Shown: one piece after another, positions 15,215 to 23,387 of the stretch
How positions within the stretch are numbered: position 1 is the stretch's first letter
Layout of the letters: the number at the start of each line of letters is the position of its first letter
Assembly: GCF_934754935.1 (NCBI RefSeq)
Contig: NZ_CAKVJB010000015.1
Location: 1-50,211, forward strand
Direction of reading: 5' to 3'
From: an uncultured Holdemanella sp.
Lineage (GTDB): Bacteria > Bacillota_I > Bacilli_A > Erysipelotrichales > Erysipelotrichaceae
Length of the DNA stretch: 50,211 nt
Translations under genes and position numbers: made by a program
The notes under the pieces: generated by a model
What the model was told of the DNA's origin: nothing
The model's database searches: none
What the model saw: the letters and a program-made list of their open reading frames with translations, nothing else

Positions 15215-17629
15215 ATGTACGATCATTTAGAAGTAGAAAAGAAATGGCACAAATATTGGGATGAGCATGAAACATTTAAAACGGATGTTTGGGATTTTTC
15301 AAAGCCTAAATTTTATGCGTTAGATATGTTTCCATATCCAAGTGGTGTAGGACTTCATGCAGGACATCCTGAAGGATATACAGCTACAGATATCGTTTCA
15401 CGTATGAAACGTATGCAAGGCTATAATGTACTTCACCCAATGGGATATGATTCATTTGGTTTACCAGCTGAACAATATGCTGTTCAAACAGGAAACAATC
15501 CAAATGGATTTACACAAGAAAATATTAAGACTTTCACAAATCAGTTAAAAGAATTAGGGTTTGACTATGACTGGTCAAAGATGATTGCGACATCGGATCC
15601 AGATTTCTATCATTGGACACAATGGATCTTTAAACAATTGTATAAAGATGGCTATGCCAAATATGTAGACATGCCAGTTAACTGGTGTGAAGAATTAGGA
15701 ACTGTATTATCAAATGATGAAGTTATCGATGGTAAAAGTGAACGTGGTGGCTATCCAGTCATTCGTAAAAATATGAAACAACTTTGTATTGATCAGGCTG
15801 CTTTTGCAGAAAGACTTTTAGAAGGTTTAAATGAAATTGATTGGCCAGAATCAACAAAGGAAATGCAAAGACATTGGATTGGACGTTCAACGGGTGTTGA
15901 AGTTCAATTTGAAATCGTTGGTGGAGGAAAATTCTCAATCTTTACAACATGTATTGAAACCATCTATGGTATTACATTCATGGTACTTGCACCAGATGGA
16001 TATTTAGTACAAGAATTGATGCCAAGAATCAAAAACCAAGATGAAGTAAAGGCTTATATTCAGGAAACTGTATCGAAATCTGAAATGGATCGTACAGAAT
16101 TAAATAAAGGTAAATCTGGATGTCGCTTAGAGGGCATCAAGGCAATTAACCCAGTCAATGGAAAAGAAGTCGAAGTCTTTATTGGAGATTTCGTATTAGC
16201 TAACTATGGTACTGGTGCAGTTATGGCTGTACCAAGTCATGATCAACGTGACTTTGAATATGCGATTGCGCACAATATCGATATGATTCAAGTTATTGAA
16301 GGACAAGACGTAAGTGAACATGCCTTTGAAAAACAAGACTATTTAGGAAAGGGCTGCAAGTTAATCAATTCTGAAGAATTTACAGGTTTAACGGTAGAAG
16401 AAGCTAAAGTAGCCATTACTAAAAAATTAGTAGATATGGGTATTGCCAAAGAAACAGTAAATTATCGTTTCCGTGAATGGATCTTTGCGCGTCAACGTTA
16501 TTGGGGAGAACCAGTTCCAATTGTGCATTTAGAAGATGGTACAGATTATGTGCTTCCAGATGAAGAATTACCTTTGATCTTACCTGAACTTGAAGATTAT
16601 AAAGGACACAATGGAAAAGCACCTCTTGAAAATGCGACAGAGTGGAAGCAATACAATCGAAATGGTGTAAAGGGCGTTCGTGAAACAAGTACAATGCCAG
16701 GTTCAGCAGGATCTTCATGGTATTATTTACGTTATATCGATCCTAAAAATAAAGAACAATTAGGTGATCCAGAATTGTTGAAACACTGGATGCCAGTTGA
16801 TTTGTATGTAGGTGGACCAGAACATGCGGTAGGTCACTTGATGTATTCTCGTATTTGGAATAACTACTTATATGACAAGGGAATTGTGGCTTGTAAAGAA
16901 CCATTTAAAAAATTAGTACACCAAGGTATGATCTTAGGTGAAAATGGTATCAAGATGGGTAAACGTTATCCTGAATTTGTTGTGAATCCTTCTGATATCG
17001 TTAAAAAATATGGTGCAGATACACTTCGTTTATATGAAATGTTTATGGGGCCATTAGAACAAAGTAAACCTTGGTCAATGGCCGGTTGTGATGGTGCTAG
17101 AAGATGGATCGATCGTGTATATCGTTTATTTATTGAATCTGGTAAAGTTACAGATACAAATGATGGTAAATTAGATAAAGTCTACAACCAGACCGTTAAA
17201 AAAGTAACTGAAGATTATGAATCATTAGGATTTAATACAGCTATCTCACAAATGATGATTTTCGTAAATGAGGCTTATAAGGCAGAAACCATTTACAAGC
17301 CATATGCCGAAGGTATTGTTAAGATGTTATCTTGTATTACACCACACATTGGTGAGGAAATGTGGCAATTATTAGGTCATAATGAAACGATTGCGTATGA
17401 GCCATGGCCAACATATGATGAAGCTAAATTAGTCGAAGATACAATTACTTGTGTTGTACAGGTAAATGGTAAGGTTCGTGGTAAGTTTGAAGCCGCTGTA
17501 GGTTCAAGCAATGAAGAATTAGAAAAACAAGCTATGGAATTGGAAACGGTTCAGCGTCAAATTGAAGGAAAAACAATTCGTAAGGTTATCGTTGTAAAGG
17601 GTAAAGTTGTGAATATTGTTGCCAACTAA
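15215..17629 (+). CDS. leuS: leucyl-tRNA synthetase
   Basis: An 804-residue class I synthetase. Seen: the HIGH-type motif H48-A-G-H51, the CP1 editing domain (about 225-420) with GTGAVMAVPSHDQRD, and a C-terminal tRNA-binding domain ending VQVNGKVRGKFEA. Two motifs are atypical. The threonine-rich editing segment reads TTCIET (244-249) instead of the usual TTRPDT, and the KMSKS loop reads KMGKR (580-584). Thr249 and the Asp of HDQRD are kept. ATAGGAGG precedes the ATG. It is controlled by a Leu T-box, and the fem-like gene follows after 11 bases. Confidence 0.95.
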   Translation: MYDHLEVEKKWHKYWDEHETFKTDVWDFSKPKFYALDMFPYPSGVGLHAGHPEGYTATDIVSRMKRMQGYNVLHPMGYDSFGLPAEQYAVQTGNNPNGFTQENIKTFTNQLKELGFDYDWSKMIATSDPDFYHWTQWIFKQLYKDGYAKYVDMPVNWCEELGTVLSNDEVIDGKSERGGYPVIRKNMKQLCIDQAAFAERLLEGLNEIDWPESTKEMQRHWIGRSTGVEVQFEIVGGGKFSIFTTCIETIYGITFMVLAPDGYLVQELMPRIKNQDEVKAYIQETVSKSEMDRTELNKGKSGCRLEGIKAINPVNGKEVEVFIGDFVLANYGTGAVMAVPSHDQRDFEYAIAHNIDMIQVIEGQDVSEHAFEKQDYLGKGCKLINSEEFTGLTVEEAKVAITKKLVDMGIAKETVNYRFREWIFARQRYWGEPVPIVHLEDGTDYVLPDEELPLILPELEDYKGHNGKAPLENATEWKQYNRNGVKGVRETSTMPGSAGSSWYYLRYIDPKNKEQLGDPELLKHWMPVDLYVGGPEHAVGHLMYSRIWNNYLYDKGIVACKEPFKKLVHQGMILGENGIKMGKRYPEFVVNPSDIVKKYGADTLRLYEMFMGPLEQSKPWSMAGCDGARRWIDRVYRLFIESGKVTDTNDGKLDKVYNQTVKKVTEDYESLGFNTAISQMMIFVNEAYKAETIYKPYAEGIVKMLSCITPHIGEEMWQLLGHNETIAYEPWPTYDEAKLVEDTITCVVQVNGKVRGKFEAAVGSSNEELEKQAMELETVQRQIEGKTIRKVIVVKGKVVNIVAN

Positions 17630-17640
17630 GAAGGTGAAGT

Positions 17641-18894
17641 ATGCAAATCAATACAATAAATATTCAAGAATATAGTGAATATTTAGATACAGTGGATACG
17701 GTGGTATTTCAACAATCCCAATATCATGCCAAAAAATTTGAACATGATGGATGGAGTGTTGAATTTATTCAGGCTAGTCAAGAAAATGAAGTATACGCAA
17801 CGTGCATGCTTGCGTATCTTCCTTTAATGAAAGTCTTTAAATATTGTTATGTCGCAAGAGGATTTCTTGCCGATTATAAAGATAAGGATAAGCTTGTAAA
17901 GTTTACTTCTTCTTTAAAACAATATCTGAAAAAGAAAAATGTAGTTTATCTTGAAATGGATCCTGAAATTGATCTTGTTCAAAGAGATAAGGATGGAAAT
18001 GTTGTTGAGAATGGTTTTAATAATTATGATGTTGTAGAAAATCTAAAATCAGGTGGGTTTTTACAACTTCCTTTAAAACAAGGATATGATTTATCGAAGG
18101 AATGTCGTTTTTGTTCCTCTATTGATTTAAGGGGTAAAACGAGTGATGAAATTTTTAATGAGTTTTCAAGTGCTACAAGACGAAATACTAGAACGGCACA
18201 AAAGTATAATGTGCATATTCGAAAACTTGGTGTAGATCAACTTCATATCTTGGATTCTATGGAAAAAGAAACGAGTGCTCGACAAGATTTTGAAGCCATG
18301 AGTTTGGATTATTTTAAAAATCTATATGCGTTCTATGGTGAAGATCATGTTGAAACACTATTATCTTATTTGGATTTAGATGAGTATGAACAAAAAATCA
18401 AGAAAGAATACAATACGACTTTAAAAAGTATTGAAAAGACAAAGACTTTCTTAGAAAAGAATCCTGGTAATGAGAAAAAGGAAAAGCGTTTAAAGACGGA
18501 TGAAACGTATTTGGATTCTTTAGACAAGAAAATTTCGCATATTCAAGAATTAAAAGATACGTATGGTAAAGAAGTGCCATTAGCTTGTTGTTTGTTCATT
18601 AAATATGGTCATGAAATAGTATATCTTGTTGGTTCTAGTAATTATGAACAAAGAGATTTTAGAGGGCCTTATGCGATCCATTGGCATATGATTCAAGAAG
18701 CAATTCAAGAGGGCTATGACTTCTATAATTTCTATGGTATCAGTGGTTATTTTGAACCGGGTAAAGAAGGTTATGGTGTCTTTGATTTCAAACGTGGATA
18801 TAATGCCGTAGTGCATGAATATATTGGTAACTTTATACTTCCGTGCAAGCCGTTTATCTTTAAAATTTATAACAAATTAAAACATATTTGTTGA
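17641..18894 (+). CDS. FemAB-family peptidoglycan interpeptide-bridge aminoacyltransferase
   Basis: A 417-residue member of the FemX/FemA/MurM group, cytoplasmic enzymes that move amino acids from aminoacyl-tRNA onto the lipid II stem peptide. Seen: two GNAT-like halves, the SSATRRNTRTAQKYNV segment, a charged helical hairpin (about 245-305) like the coiled-coil arm of FemA, and the C-terminal SSNYEQRDFRGPYAIHW...FYNFYGISG block typical of the family. It follows leuS by 11 bases with no terminator, so it should be read from the Leu T-box. Which amino acid and bridge position it adds cannot be deduced. Confidence 0.87.
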   Translation: MQINTINIQEYSEYLDTVDTVVFQQSQYHAKKFEHDGWSVEFIQASQENEVYATCMLAYLPLMKVFKYCYVARGFLADYKDKDKLVKFTSSLKQYLKKKNVVYLEMDPEIDLVQRDKDGNVVENGFNNYDVVENLKSGGFLQLPLKQGYDLSKECRFCSSIDLRGKTSDEIFNEFSSATRRNTRTAQKYNVHIRKLGVDQLHILDSMEKETSARQDFEAMSLDYFKNLYAFYGEDHVETLLSYLDLDEYEQKIKKEYNTTLKSIEKTKTFLEKNPGNEKKEKRLKTDETYLDSLDKKISHIQELKDTYGKEVPLACCLFIKYGHEIVYLVGSSNYEQRDFRGPYAIHWHMIQEAIQEGYDFYNFYGISGYFEPGKEGYGVFDFKRGYNAVVHEYIGNFILPCKPFIFKIYNKLKHIC

Positions 18895-18919
18895 GTTTAG
18901 TTTCTAGATTCGATATAAT
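18891..18919 (+). promoter_or_regulatory. promoter of the tyrS T-box transcript
   Basis: TTGAGT (18891-18896), a 17-base spacer and consensus TATAAT (18914-18919). The -35 overlaps the stop codon of the fem-like gene. Confidence 0.82.
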
Positions 18920-18925
18920 AAATTC

Positions 18926-19134
18926 GCTATGATAAGAAAGAGTACACAGATTATCTATTTCTTAGAGAGAAACTGGTTGGTGTAAAGTTTCAAATAGACC
19001 TGTGGAATACACCTTGGAGCTTCAATTTTGACGTATACCTGCGTTAAAGGTTTAAGTGCATACAAAGAATATTTGTATGAAGTAAGGTGGTACCGCGATC
19101 AAATCGTCCTTATTGGGCGATTTTTTATTTTTTC
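18926..19134 (+). promoter_or_regulatory. T-box riboswitch (tyrosine, specifier UAC) for tyrS
   Basis: Stem I with AGAGAGAAACTGGTTGGTG, specifier loop GAA-TAC-ACC with the Tyr codon TAC at 19008-19010, the T-box AAGGTGGTACCGCG (19084-19097) and a terminator with arms AAATCGTCC (19101-19109) and GGGCGATTT (19115-19123) followed by T residues. Uncharged tRNA-Tyr should favour read-through into tyrS. Confidence 0.95.
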
Positions 19135-19146
19135 AGGGAGGACAAA

Positions 19147-20379
19147 ATGGAATTATTTGAAGAATTGAAATGGCGTGGTCTAGTCGACAACGTTACAAGT
19201 GAAGAAGTGGAAGATGTAATCAATAATGGGGAAGTTACATTCTATATTGGTACAGATCCAACAGCGGATAGTTTACACATTGGACACTATTCATCATTGT
19301 TGATGGCAAAACGTTTAGAAAAACATGGACACCACCCAATTATGTTGGTTGGTGGAGCTACTGGATTTATCGGCGATCCAAAGGCAACTGGTGAAAGAAG
19401 CATGTTGACGCCAGAAGTATTAAAATCAAACTATGATGCTTTACATGCACAAATCTCTAAATTATGGGGCTTTGACATGGTCAACAACTTAGATTGGACA
19501 AAAGATATCACAATCATTGATTTCTTACGTGATTATGGAAAATTATTCAATGTGAATTATATGTTGAATAAAGAAACAGTAAAAAAACGTTTGGATTCAG
19601 GAATTAGTTATACAGAATTCTCATATATGATCCTTCAATCTTTAGACTTCTTAAATCTTTATCAAACAAAAGGTTGTACAATGCAGATTGGTGGACAGGA
19701 TCAATGGGGAAATATCACTTCTGGTTTAGAATTGATTCGTAAAAAATGTGGTGCAGATGTAAAATGTTATGGATTAACAATGCCACTAATCACAAAAGCA
19801 GATGGAACTAAATTTGGTAAGAGTGAAACAGGAACTGTATGGTTGGATCCTAAAAAGACATCTCCTTATGAACTATACCAATTCTTATTCAATACAGATG
19901 ATTCAAAGGTGATTGAATACTTAAAGAAATTAACATTCCTAACAAAAGAAGAAATCGATGCTTTAGAAGTATCATTAAATGAAGATGCAGGAAGACGTGA
20001 AGCACAAAAGAAACTAGCTGAAGAAGTGGTTCGTGATTTACATGGTGAAGAAGGTTTAGAATCAGCATTAAAGATCACAAATGCTTTATTCAGAGGTCAA
20101 TTAAATGATTTGGATGAACAACAACGTTTAGATGCCGTTAAAAACATGGATAAAGTGGATCAAGAAGCTGGAAAGACTTTAATTGATGTTTTAGTTGAGG
20201 CTAAGATTGCTTCAAGTCGTCGTGAAGCTAGAGAATGGATCAAAGGAAATTCAATTAGCTTAAATGGTGTAAAAGTCAATGATGAAACATTGGTGATTGA
20301 TGCAAATCAAGCATATGTAGATAACTTTGTAATCATTCGTCGTGGTAAGAAAAGATATTACTGCTTAAATTTGAAATAA
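19147..20379 (+). CDS. tyrS: tyrosyl-tRNA synthetase
   Basis: A 410-residue class I synthetase. Seen: the YIGTDPTADSLHIGH motif with HIGH, the tyrosine/ATP-site block MQIGGQDQWGN, the KMSKS equivalent KFGKS and a C-terminal S4 RNA-binding domain (EAREWIKGNSISLNGVKV). The frame is open into the T-box leader from 19087, but the real start is the ATG at 19147 with CAGGGAGGA upstream. It is the Tyr sensor-controlled gene of this leader, and its terminator is shared with the convergent radical SAM gene. Confidence 0.96.
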   Translation: MELFEELKWRGLVDNVTSEEVEDVINNGEVTFYIGTDPTADSLHIGHYSSLLMAKRLEKHGHHPIMLVGGATGFIGDPKATGERSMLTPEVLKSNYDALHAQISKLWGFDMVNNLDWTKDITIIDFLRDYGKLFNVNYMLNKETVKKRLDSGISYTEFSYMILQSLDFLNLYQTKGCTMQIGGQDQWGNITSGLELIRKKCGADVKCYGLTMPLITKADGTKFGKSETGTVWLDPKKTSPYELYQFLFNTDDSKVIEYLKKLTFLTKEEIDALEVSLNEDAGRREAQKKLAEEVVRDLHGEEGLESALKITNALFRGQLNDLDEQQRLDAVKNMDKVDQEAGKTLIDVLVEAKIASSRREAREWIKGNSISLNGVKVNDETLVIDANQAYVDNFVIIRRGKKRYYCLNLK

Positions 20380-20385
20380 AAATAA

Positions 20386-20430
20386 AAATACGTGGTTAGA
20401 CATTTTTGCCTTGCCACGTATTTCTTTTTA
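20386..20430. terminator. bidirectional terminator of tyrS and the radical SAM gene
   Basis: A perfect 10-bp stem (AAATACGTGG 20386-20395 / CCACGTATTT 20414-20423) with an 18-base loop. T-rich tracts follow on both strands. Confidence 0.85.
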
Positions 20431-21325
20431 CCATTAACTTATCAATTTCATTTGTCACAATCGTTTTCTTGATGGTCCATTTTGGCTCAATCAAATCTTT
20501 CGCAATACCATCACCTGTTAAGCGTTCAATAATCATTTCTTGTGGTAAAAGCTCCAATTGATCGACCACAATATCGACATATTCTTCTAAGGTTAGAATA
20601 TGAAATGGATGTTCTTCATATTCTTTGGCCATTTGTGTACCTTCAATTAAGTGTAACATGTGAATTTTGATCGCATCTGGATTGTGTTTAGAAATCTGTT
20701 TGACCGTTTCTAACATATCGGATTTGGATTCATTCGGTAAACCATTAATAATATGTACACATGTTTTGATGTTTGTAGATTTTAATTTATCGATCCAATA
20801 AAATACGATCTGTGTACTGTGTTTTCGATTACACTTTTCCATAGTAGTCTCATGTACACTTTGAAGTCCTAATTCTAGCCAGACTTCTTTATCTTGATGG
20901 TTTAAATAGTCAATGATTTCATCACTTAAACAATCAGCTCGTGTCGCAATCGCTACACCAGGAATATCTGGATCTTTAAAGAAAGGATCATATACTTTCT
21001 TTAAGATAGCTAGTGGGGCATATGTATTGGAGTAGCTTTGAAAATACGCAAAGCCAATACAATCGGGCCATTTATTTTGCATGCGCTTTAAGCCTTCTTT
21101 ATATTGTTTCTGTAAAGTATCATCAAAACATAGAATGCTGTCACCAGAACCCATGCTAGAACAAAATGTGCATCCACCAATGCCTTTTGTCCCATCGCGG
21201 TTTGGACATGTAAAACCTGCATTTAATGGAATCTTAGCGACTTTTTGATGGTATGTATTCCGGAAATAGTAATTGATTGTTTGATATCTTTTATTGTCAT
21301 TTGAATAAGGATAAGGATTGTTCAT
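20396..21325 (-). CDS. ytqA: TIGR01212-type radical SAM protein (YtqA-like)
   Basis: About 309 residues. Seen: N-terminal YFRNTYHQKVAKIPLNAGFTC, then an atypical cluster motif C-x12-C-x2-C (CPNRDGTKGIGGCTFC) that distinguishes this subfamily from the usual CxxxCxxC, then ELGLQSVHETTMEKCNRKH and HIINGLPNES. The molecular reaction is not established to my knowledge; a tRNA-modification role has been suggested for related proteins. The start is the ATG at 21325 with GGGTG 5 bases upstream; an in-frame TTG four codons earlier is possible. An extended -10 (TGT-TACAAT, 21341-21349) may give it its own transcript after the aroF terminator. Confidence 0.85.
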   Translation of the reverse strand: MNNPYPYSNDNKRYQTINYYFRNTYHQKVAKIPLNAGFTCPNRDGTKGIGGCTFCSSMGSGDSILCFDDTLQKQYKEGLKRMQNKWPDCIGFAYFQSYSNTYAPLAILKKVYDPFFKDPDIPGVAIATRADCLSDEIIDYLNHQDKEVWLELGLQSVHETTMEKCNRKHSTQIVFYWIDKLKSTNIKTCVHIINGLPNESKSDMLETVKQISKHNPDAIKIHMLHLIEGTQMAKEYEEHPFHILTLEEYVDIVVDQLELLPQEMIIERLTGDGIAKDLIEPKWTIKKTIVTNEIDKLMVKRNTWQGKNV

Positions 21326-21350
21326 TGTATCACCCAAAGCATTGTAACAT

Positions 21351-21377
21351 AAAAAGAAACTGCGTGGGCAGTTTCTT
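21351..21377 (-). terminator. Rho-independent terminator of the DAHP synthase gene
   Basis: A 10-bp stem (on the minus strand AAGAAACTGC / GCAGTTTCTT) with a 4-base loop and a T run after it. It overlaps the stop codon of the DAHP synthase gene and separates it from the radical SAM gene. Confidence 0.85.
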
Positions 21378-22389
21378 ATAGTTCTCGTCCAATAACTTTG
21401 GCGATAGCTTTTCCTTTTTCAACAAGATCAGCATAGCGTTTTGGCTTTAAGCTTTGCGCTCCATCACTCCATGCGTTTTCTGGATCATCATGGACTTCAA
21501 TGATCAATCCATCGGCACCTGCTGCAATAGCGGCTAGGGATAATGATTCAATTAATTTATAATCTCCAGCTGCATGACTTGGATCAATGATAATAGGTAA
21601 GTGGGTTCTTTCTTTAATGATTGGTACAACACTTAAATCTAATGTGTTACGAGTATAGGTTTCAAATGTACGAATGCCTCGTTCACAGAAAATGACGTTT
21701 GGATTTCCTTCCGACATAATATATTCTGCAGCCATGATCCATTCTTGAATCGTTGCGGACATGCCTCGTTTTAATAAAATAGGTTTCTTAGTTTTTCCAA
21801 CGGCTTTTAATAAGTCAAAGTTTTGCATGTTACGAGCACCAATCTGAATGATATCTACATTTTCAACGAATTCATCCAAATGTTCTGCACTCATAAGTTC
21901 GGATACAATAGGAAGTCCTGTTTCTTCTCTAGCTTTGACCATAGCCATAACACCAGCGGTACCCATACCTTGGAATGCGTATGGACTTGTTCTTGGCTTA
22001 TAAGCGCCACCTCTTAACATATCAGCTCCTGCTTCTTTTACTTCTTTGGCAATACGGCATATTTGATCTTCACCCTCAACCGAACATGGTCCTGCGATCA
22101 TCGCAATTTTTTTACCACCGATTTTGATTCCATTCACATCCACAATTGTATCTTCTGGGTGGAACATACGGTTGGCTAATTTATAAGGTTGGGCAACACG
22201 TTGTACGTTATATACGATGGGGTTAGCCAATACGCTTTTTTCATCTACAATACTTGTATCTCCAACTAGACCAAAGACGTTGTAGTTATCTCCTTGAATC
22301 ATTGTGACTTGAAGATTCATCTTTTCGAATTTGTTGATCAATTTGTCGATATCGTGTTTTGGTGCATTTTTCTTTAAAGTAATAATCAT
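21376..22389 (-). CDS. aroF: 3-deoxy-7-phosphoheptulonate synthase (DAHP synthase)
   Basis: A 337-residue type I-beta DAHP synthase, first step of the shikimate pathway (PEP + erythrose 4-phosphate). An N-terminal ferredoxin-like regulatory domain (MIITLKKNAPKHDIDKLINK..., about 1-75) is followed by the TIM barrel with IAGPCSVEG, GGAYKPRTSPYAFQG, ILLKRG, CERGIRTFE and DPSHAAG. In Thermotoga-type enzymes this N-domain mediates feedback inhibition by Phe/Tyr, so that is likely here. The start is the ATG at 22389 with GAAGGAT 6 bases upstream. The gene is preceded by a Phe/Tyr-rich leader peptide and an attenuator terminator. Confidence 0.95.
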   Translation of the reverse strand: MIITLKKNAPKHDIDKLINKFEKMNLQVTMIQGDNYNVFGLVGDTSIVDEKSVLANPIVYNVQRVAQPYKLANRMFHPEDTIVDVNGIKIGGKKIAMIAGPCSVEGEDQICRIAKEVKEAGADMLRGGAYKPRTSPYAFQGMGTAGVMAMVKAREETGLPIVSELMSAEHLDEFVENVDIIQIGARNMQNFDLLKAVGKTKKPILLKRGMSATIQEWIMAAEYIMSEGNPNVIFCERGIRTFETYTRNTLDLSVVPIIKERTHLPIIIDPSHAAGDYKLIESLSLAAIAAGADGLIIEVHDDPENAWSDGAQSLKPKRYADLVEKGKAIAKVIGREL

Positions 22390-22419
22390 AGTAATATCCT
22401 TCTTTCCATTTGTGAGTAA

Positions 22420-22504
22420 CAAAAAAGCATTAACAGTTAGAATTGTTAATGCTTAAAAGCCCTAATAAAAATACCATTCAGTTTTGATTGGCTTCATTAG
22501 GGCT
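22420..22504 (-). promoter_or_regulatory. attenuator region of the DAHP synthase gene (hairpin plus terminator)
   Basis: Two hairpins lie between the leader peptide and aroF on the minus strand. Hairpin 1 has a perfect 9-bp stem (22496-22504 with 22458-22466; AGCCCTAAT / ATTAGGGCT) and includes the leader stop codon. Three bases on is a strong terminator, an 11-bp stem (AAGCATTAACA / TGTTAATGCTT, 22444-22454 with 22425-22435) followed by T residues. The region therefore has a leader peptide, an RNA hairpin and a terminator ahead of the gene, as in classic attenuators. No perfectly exclusive antiterminator is obvious by eye. Confidence 0.85.
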
Positions 22505-22544
22505 ATCTAAAGTAAAAGTAAAAAAATGTTGATTGAATGTTCAT
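22503..22544 (-). CDS. Phe/Tyr-rich leader peptide of the DAHP synthase attenuator
   Basis: A 13-residue ORF reading MNIQSTFFYFYFR then TAG. Residues 7-12 are six consecutive aromatic residues, four Phe and two Tyr. AGGTGATT lies 5 bases upstream of the ATG, and the promoter TTGCAT-17-TATAGT ends 18 bases before it, so the transcript begins about 11 bases before the ATG. Stalling of the ribosome at the Phe/Tyr codons when charged tRNA-Phe or tRNA-Tyr is scarce would affect the hairpins just downstream. The peptide and its position are seen; the regulatory role is inferred from analogy with leader-peptide attenuators such as pheL. Confidence 0.85.
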   Translation of the reverse strand: MNIQSTFFYFYFR

Positions 22545-22561
22545 GTTAATCACCTGTATAT

Positions 22562-22590
22562 ACTATAGCTCATTCTTTGAAAATATGCAA
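22562..22590 (-). promoter_or_regulatory. promoter of the leader peptide-DAHP synthase transcript
   Basis: On the minus strand TTGCAT (22585-22590), a 17-base spacer and TATAGT (22562-22567). The predicted start near 22555 gives a short leader ahead of the leader peptide ATG at 22544. Confidence 0.8.
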
Positions 22591-22691
22591 GTTATTTTCT
22601 GAAAATAGTTACATTATACTTGTCAACCTACTTGGCAAACTTGGTTATATTTTTGTCATTTCTTGTCAAAAGGTGTAAAAGAAAAGAATCG

Positions 22692-22700
22692 TGATATAAT
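22692..22700 (+). promoter_or_regulatory. extended -10 promoter of hpf
   Basis: TGA-TATAAT at 22692-22700, with no good -35 at 16-18 bases. The region 22591-22691 upstream holds only A+T-rich sequence with two TTGTCA copies and no recognisable operator. Confidence 0.6.
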
Positions 22701-22737
22701 CTAAGTAGCAATAGAAATCATATAGGAGGTACATAAT

Positions 22738-23271
22738 ATGAAAGTCAATATTGTAGGAAAAAACATCACAGTAACACAGGGAATCTCAGATAAGATTCAT
22801 AAGAAATTAGATGTTTTAACAAAGTACTTCATTATTGGTGAGGATGATGTAGCCAATGTATTGGTTCGTACATATCCTACAAAACAAAAAATTGAAGTTA
22901 CAATCCCAACACGTTATGCGATTCTTCGTGCAGAGGTTGTAGATGATGATTTATATGCAGCTATCGATCGTGCTGTAGATAAATTGGAAGATCAAATTCG
23001 TAGAACAAAAACACGTTTAACACGTAAAAATAAAGAATCACTTGCAGAAGCTTTCTTAGATCATGAATTATTCAATGATGAAGAAGTAGATGATGATGAA
23101 GTTGTTCGTACAAAATCTATCGTTCCAAAAGAAATGAGTTTGGATGAAGCTATTATGAAAATGGAATTGTTAGGACATGATTTCTTCATTTATACAGATG
23201 ATGAAACGAGTAAAATTGCCGTTTGCTACAGACGTCATGATGGTGGATACGGATTAATTGAAACTGAATAA
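22738..23271 (+). CDS. hpf: long-form ribosome hibernation-promoting factor
   Basis: A 177-residue two-domain HPF. The N-terminal S30AE domain (about 1-110; KVNIVGKNITVTQGISDKIHKKLD) binds the 30S decoding region and the C-terminal domain (RTKSIVPKEMSLDEAIMKMELLGHDFFIYTD) drives 100S ribosome dimerisation. The long form is standard for Bacillota. ATAGGAGGT precedes the ATG. It is a single-gene unit, with an extended -10 promoter and its own terminator. Confidence 0.95.
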   Translation: MKVNIVGKNITVTQGISDKIHKKLDVLTKYFIIGEDDVANVLVRTYPTKQKIEVTIPTRYAILRAEVVDDDLYAAIDRAVDKLEDQIRRTKTRLTRKNKESLAEAFLDHELFNDEEVDDDEVVRTKSIVPKEMSLDEAIMKMELLGHDFFIYTDDETSKIAVCYRRHDGGYGLIETE

Positions 23272-23276
23272 TACGT

Positions 23277-23308
23277 AAAAAGGCATGTCAAATTGGCATG
23301 TCTTTTAA
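23277..23308 (+). terminator. Rho-independent terminator of hpf
   Basis: The 10-bp stem AAAAGGCATG (23277-23286) / CATGTCTTTT (23297-23306) with one G-U pair. The overlapping GGCATGTC direct repeat is a by-product of this palindromic core. Confidence 0.8.
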
Positions 23309-23334
23309 TTGGAAATAAAAAAAAGAATATAAGT

Positions 23335-23362
23335 TTGAATAAGTCATTCTTTGTGCTATAAT
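23335..23362 (+). promoter_or_regulatory. promoter of sepF-ylmH
   Basis: TTGAAT (23335-23340), a 16-base spacer and extended -10 TGC-TATAAT (23354-23362). Confidence 0.75.
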
Positions 23363-23387
23363 TATGTTCGTTAAGGAGGTTTTTCCC

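Noticed and set aside
19087..19146. N-terminal extension of tyrS
   Set aside because: It translates the T-box and terminator of the leader; the ATG at 19147 has CAGGGAGGA upstream and gives a typical TyrRS N-terminus.
23282..23302. GGCATGTC direct repeat after hpf as a short repeat element
   Set aside because: It is explained by the near-palindromic core of the hpf terminator stem.
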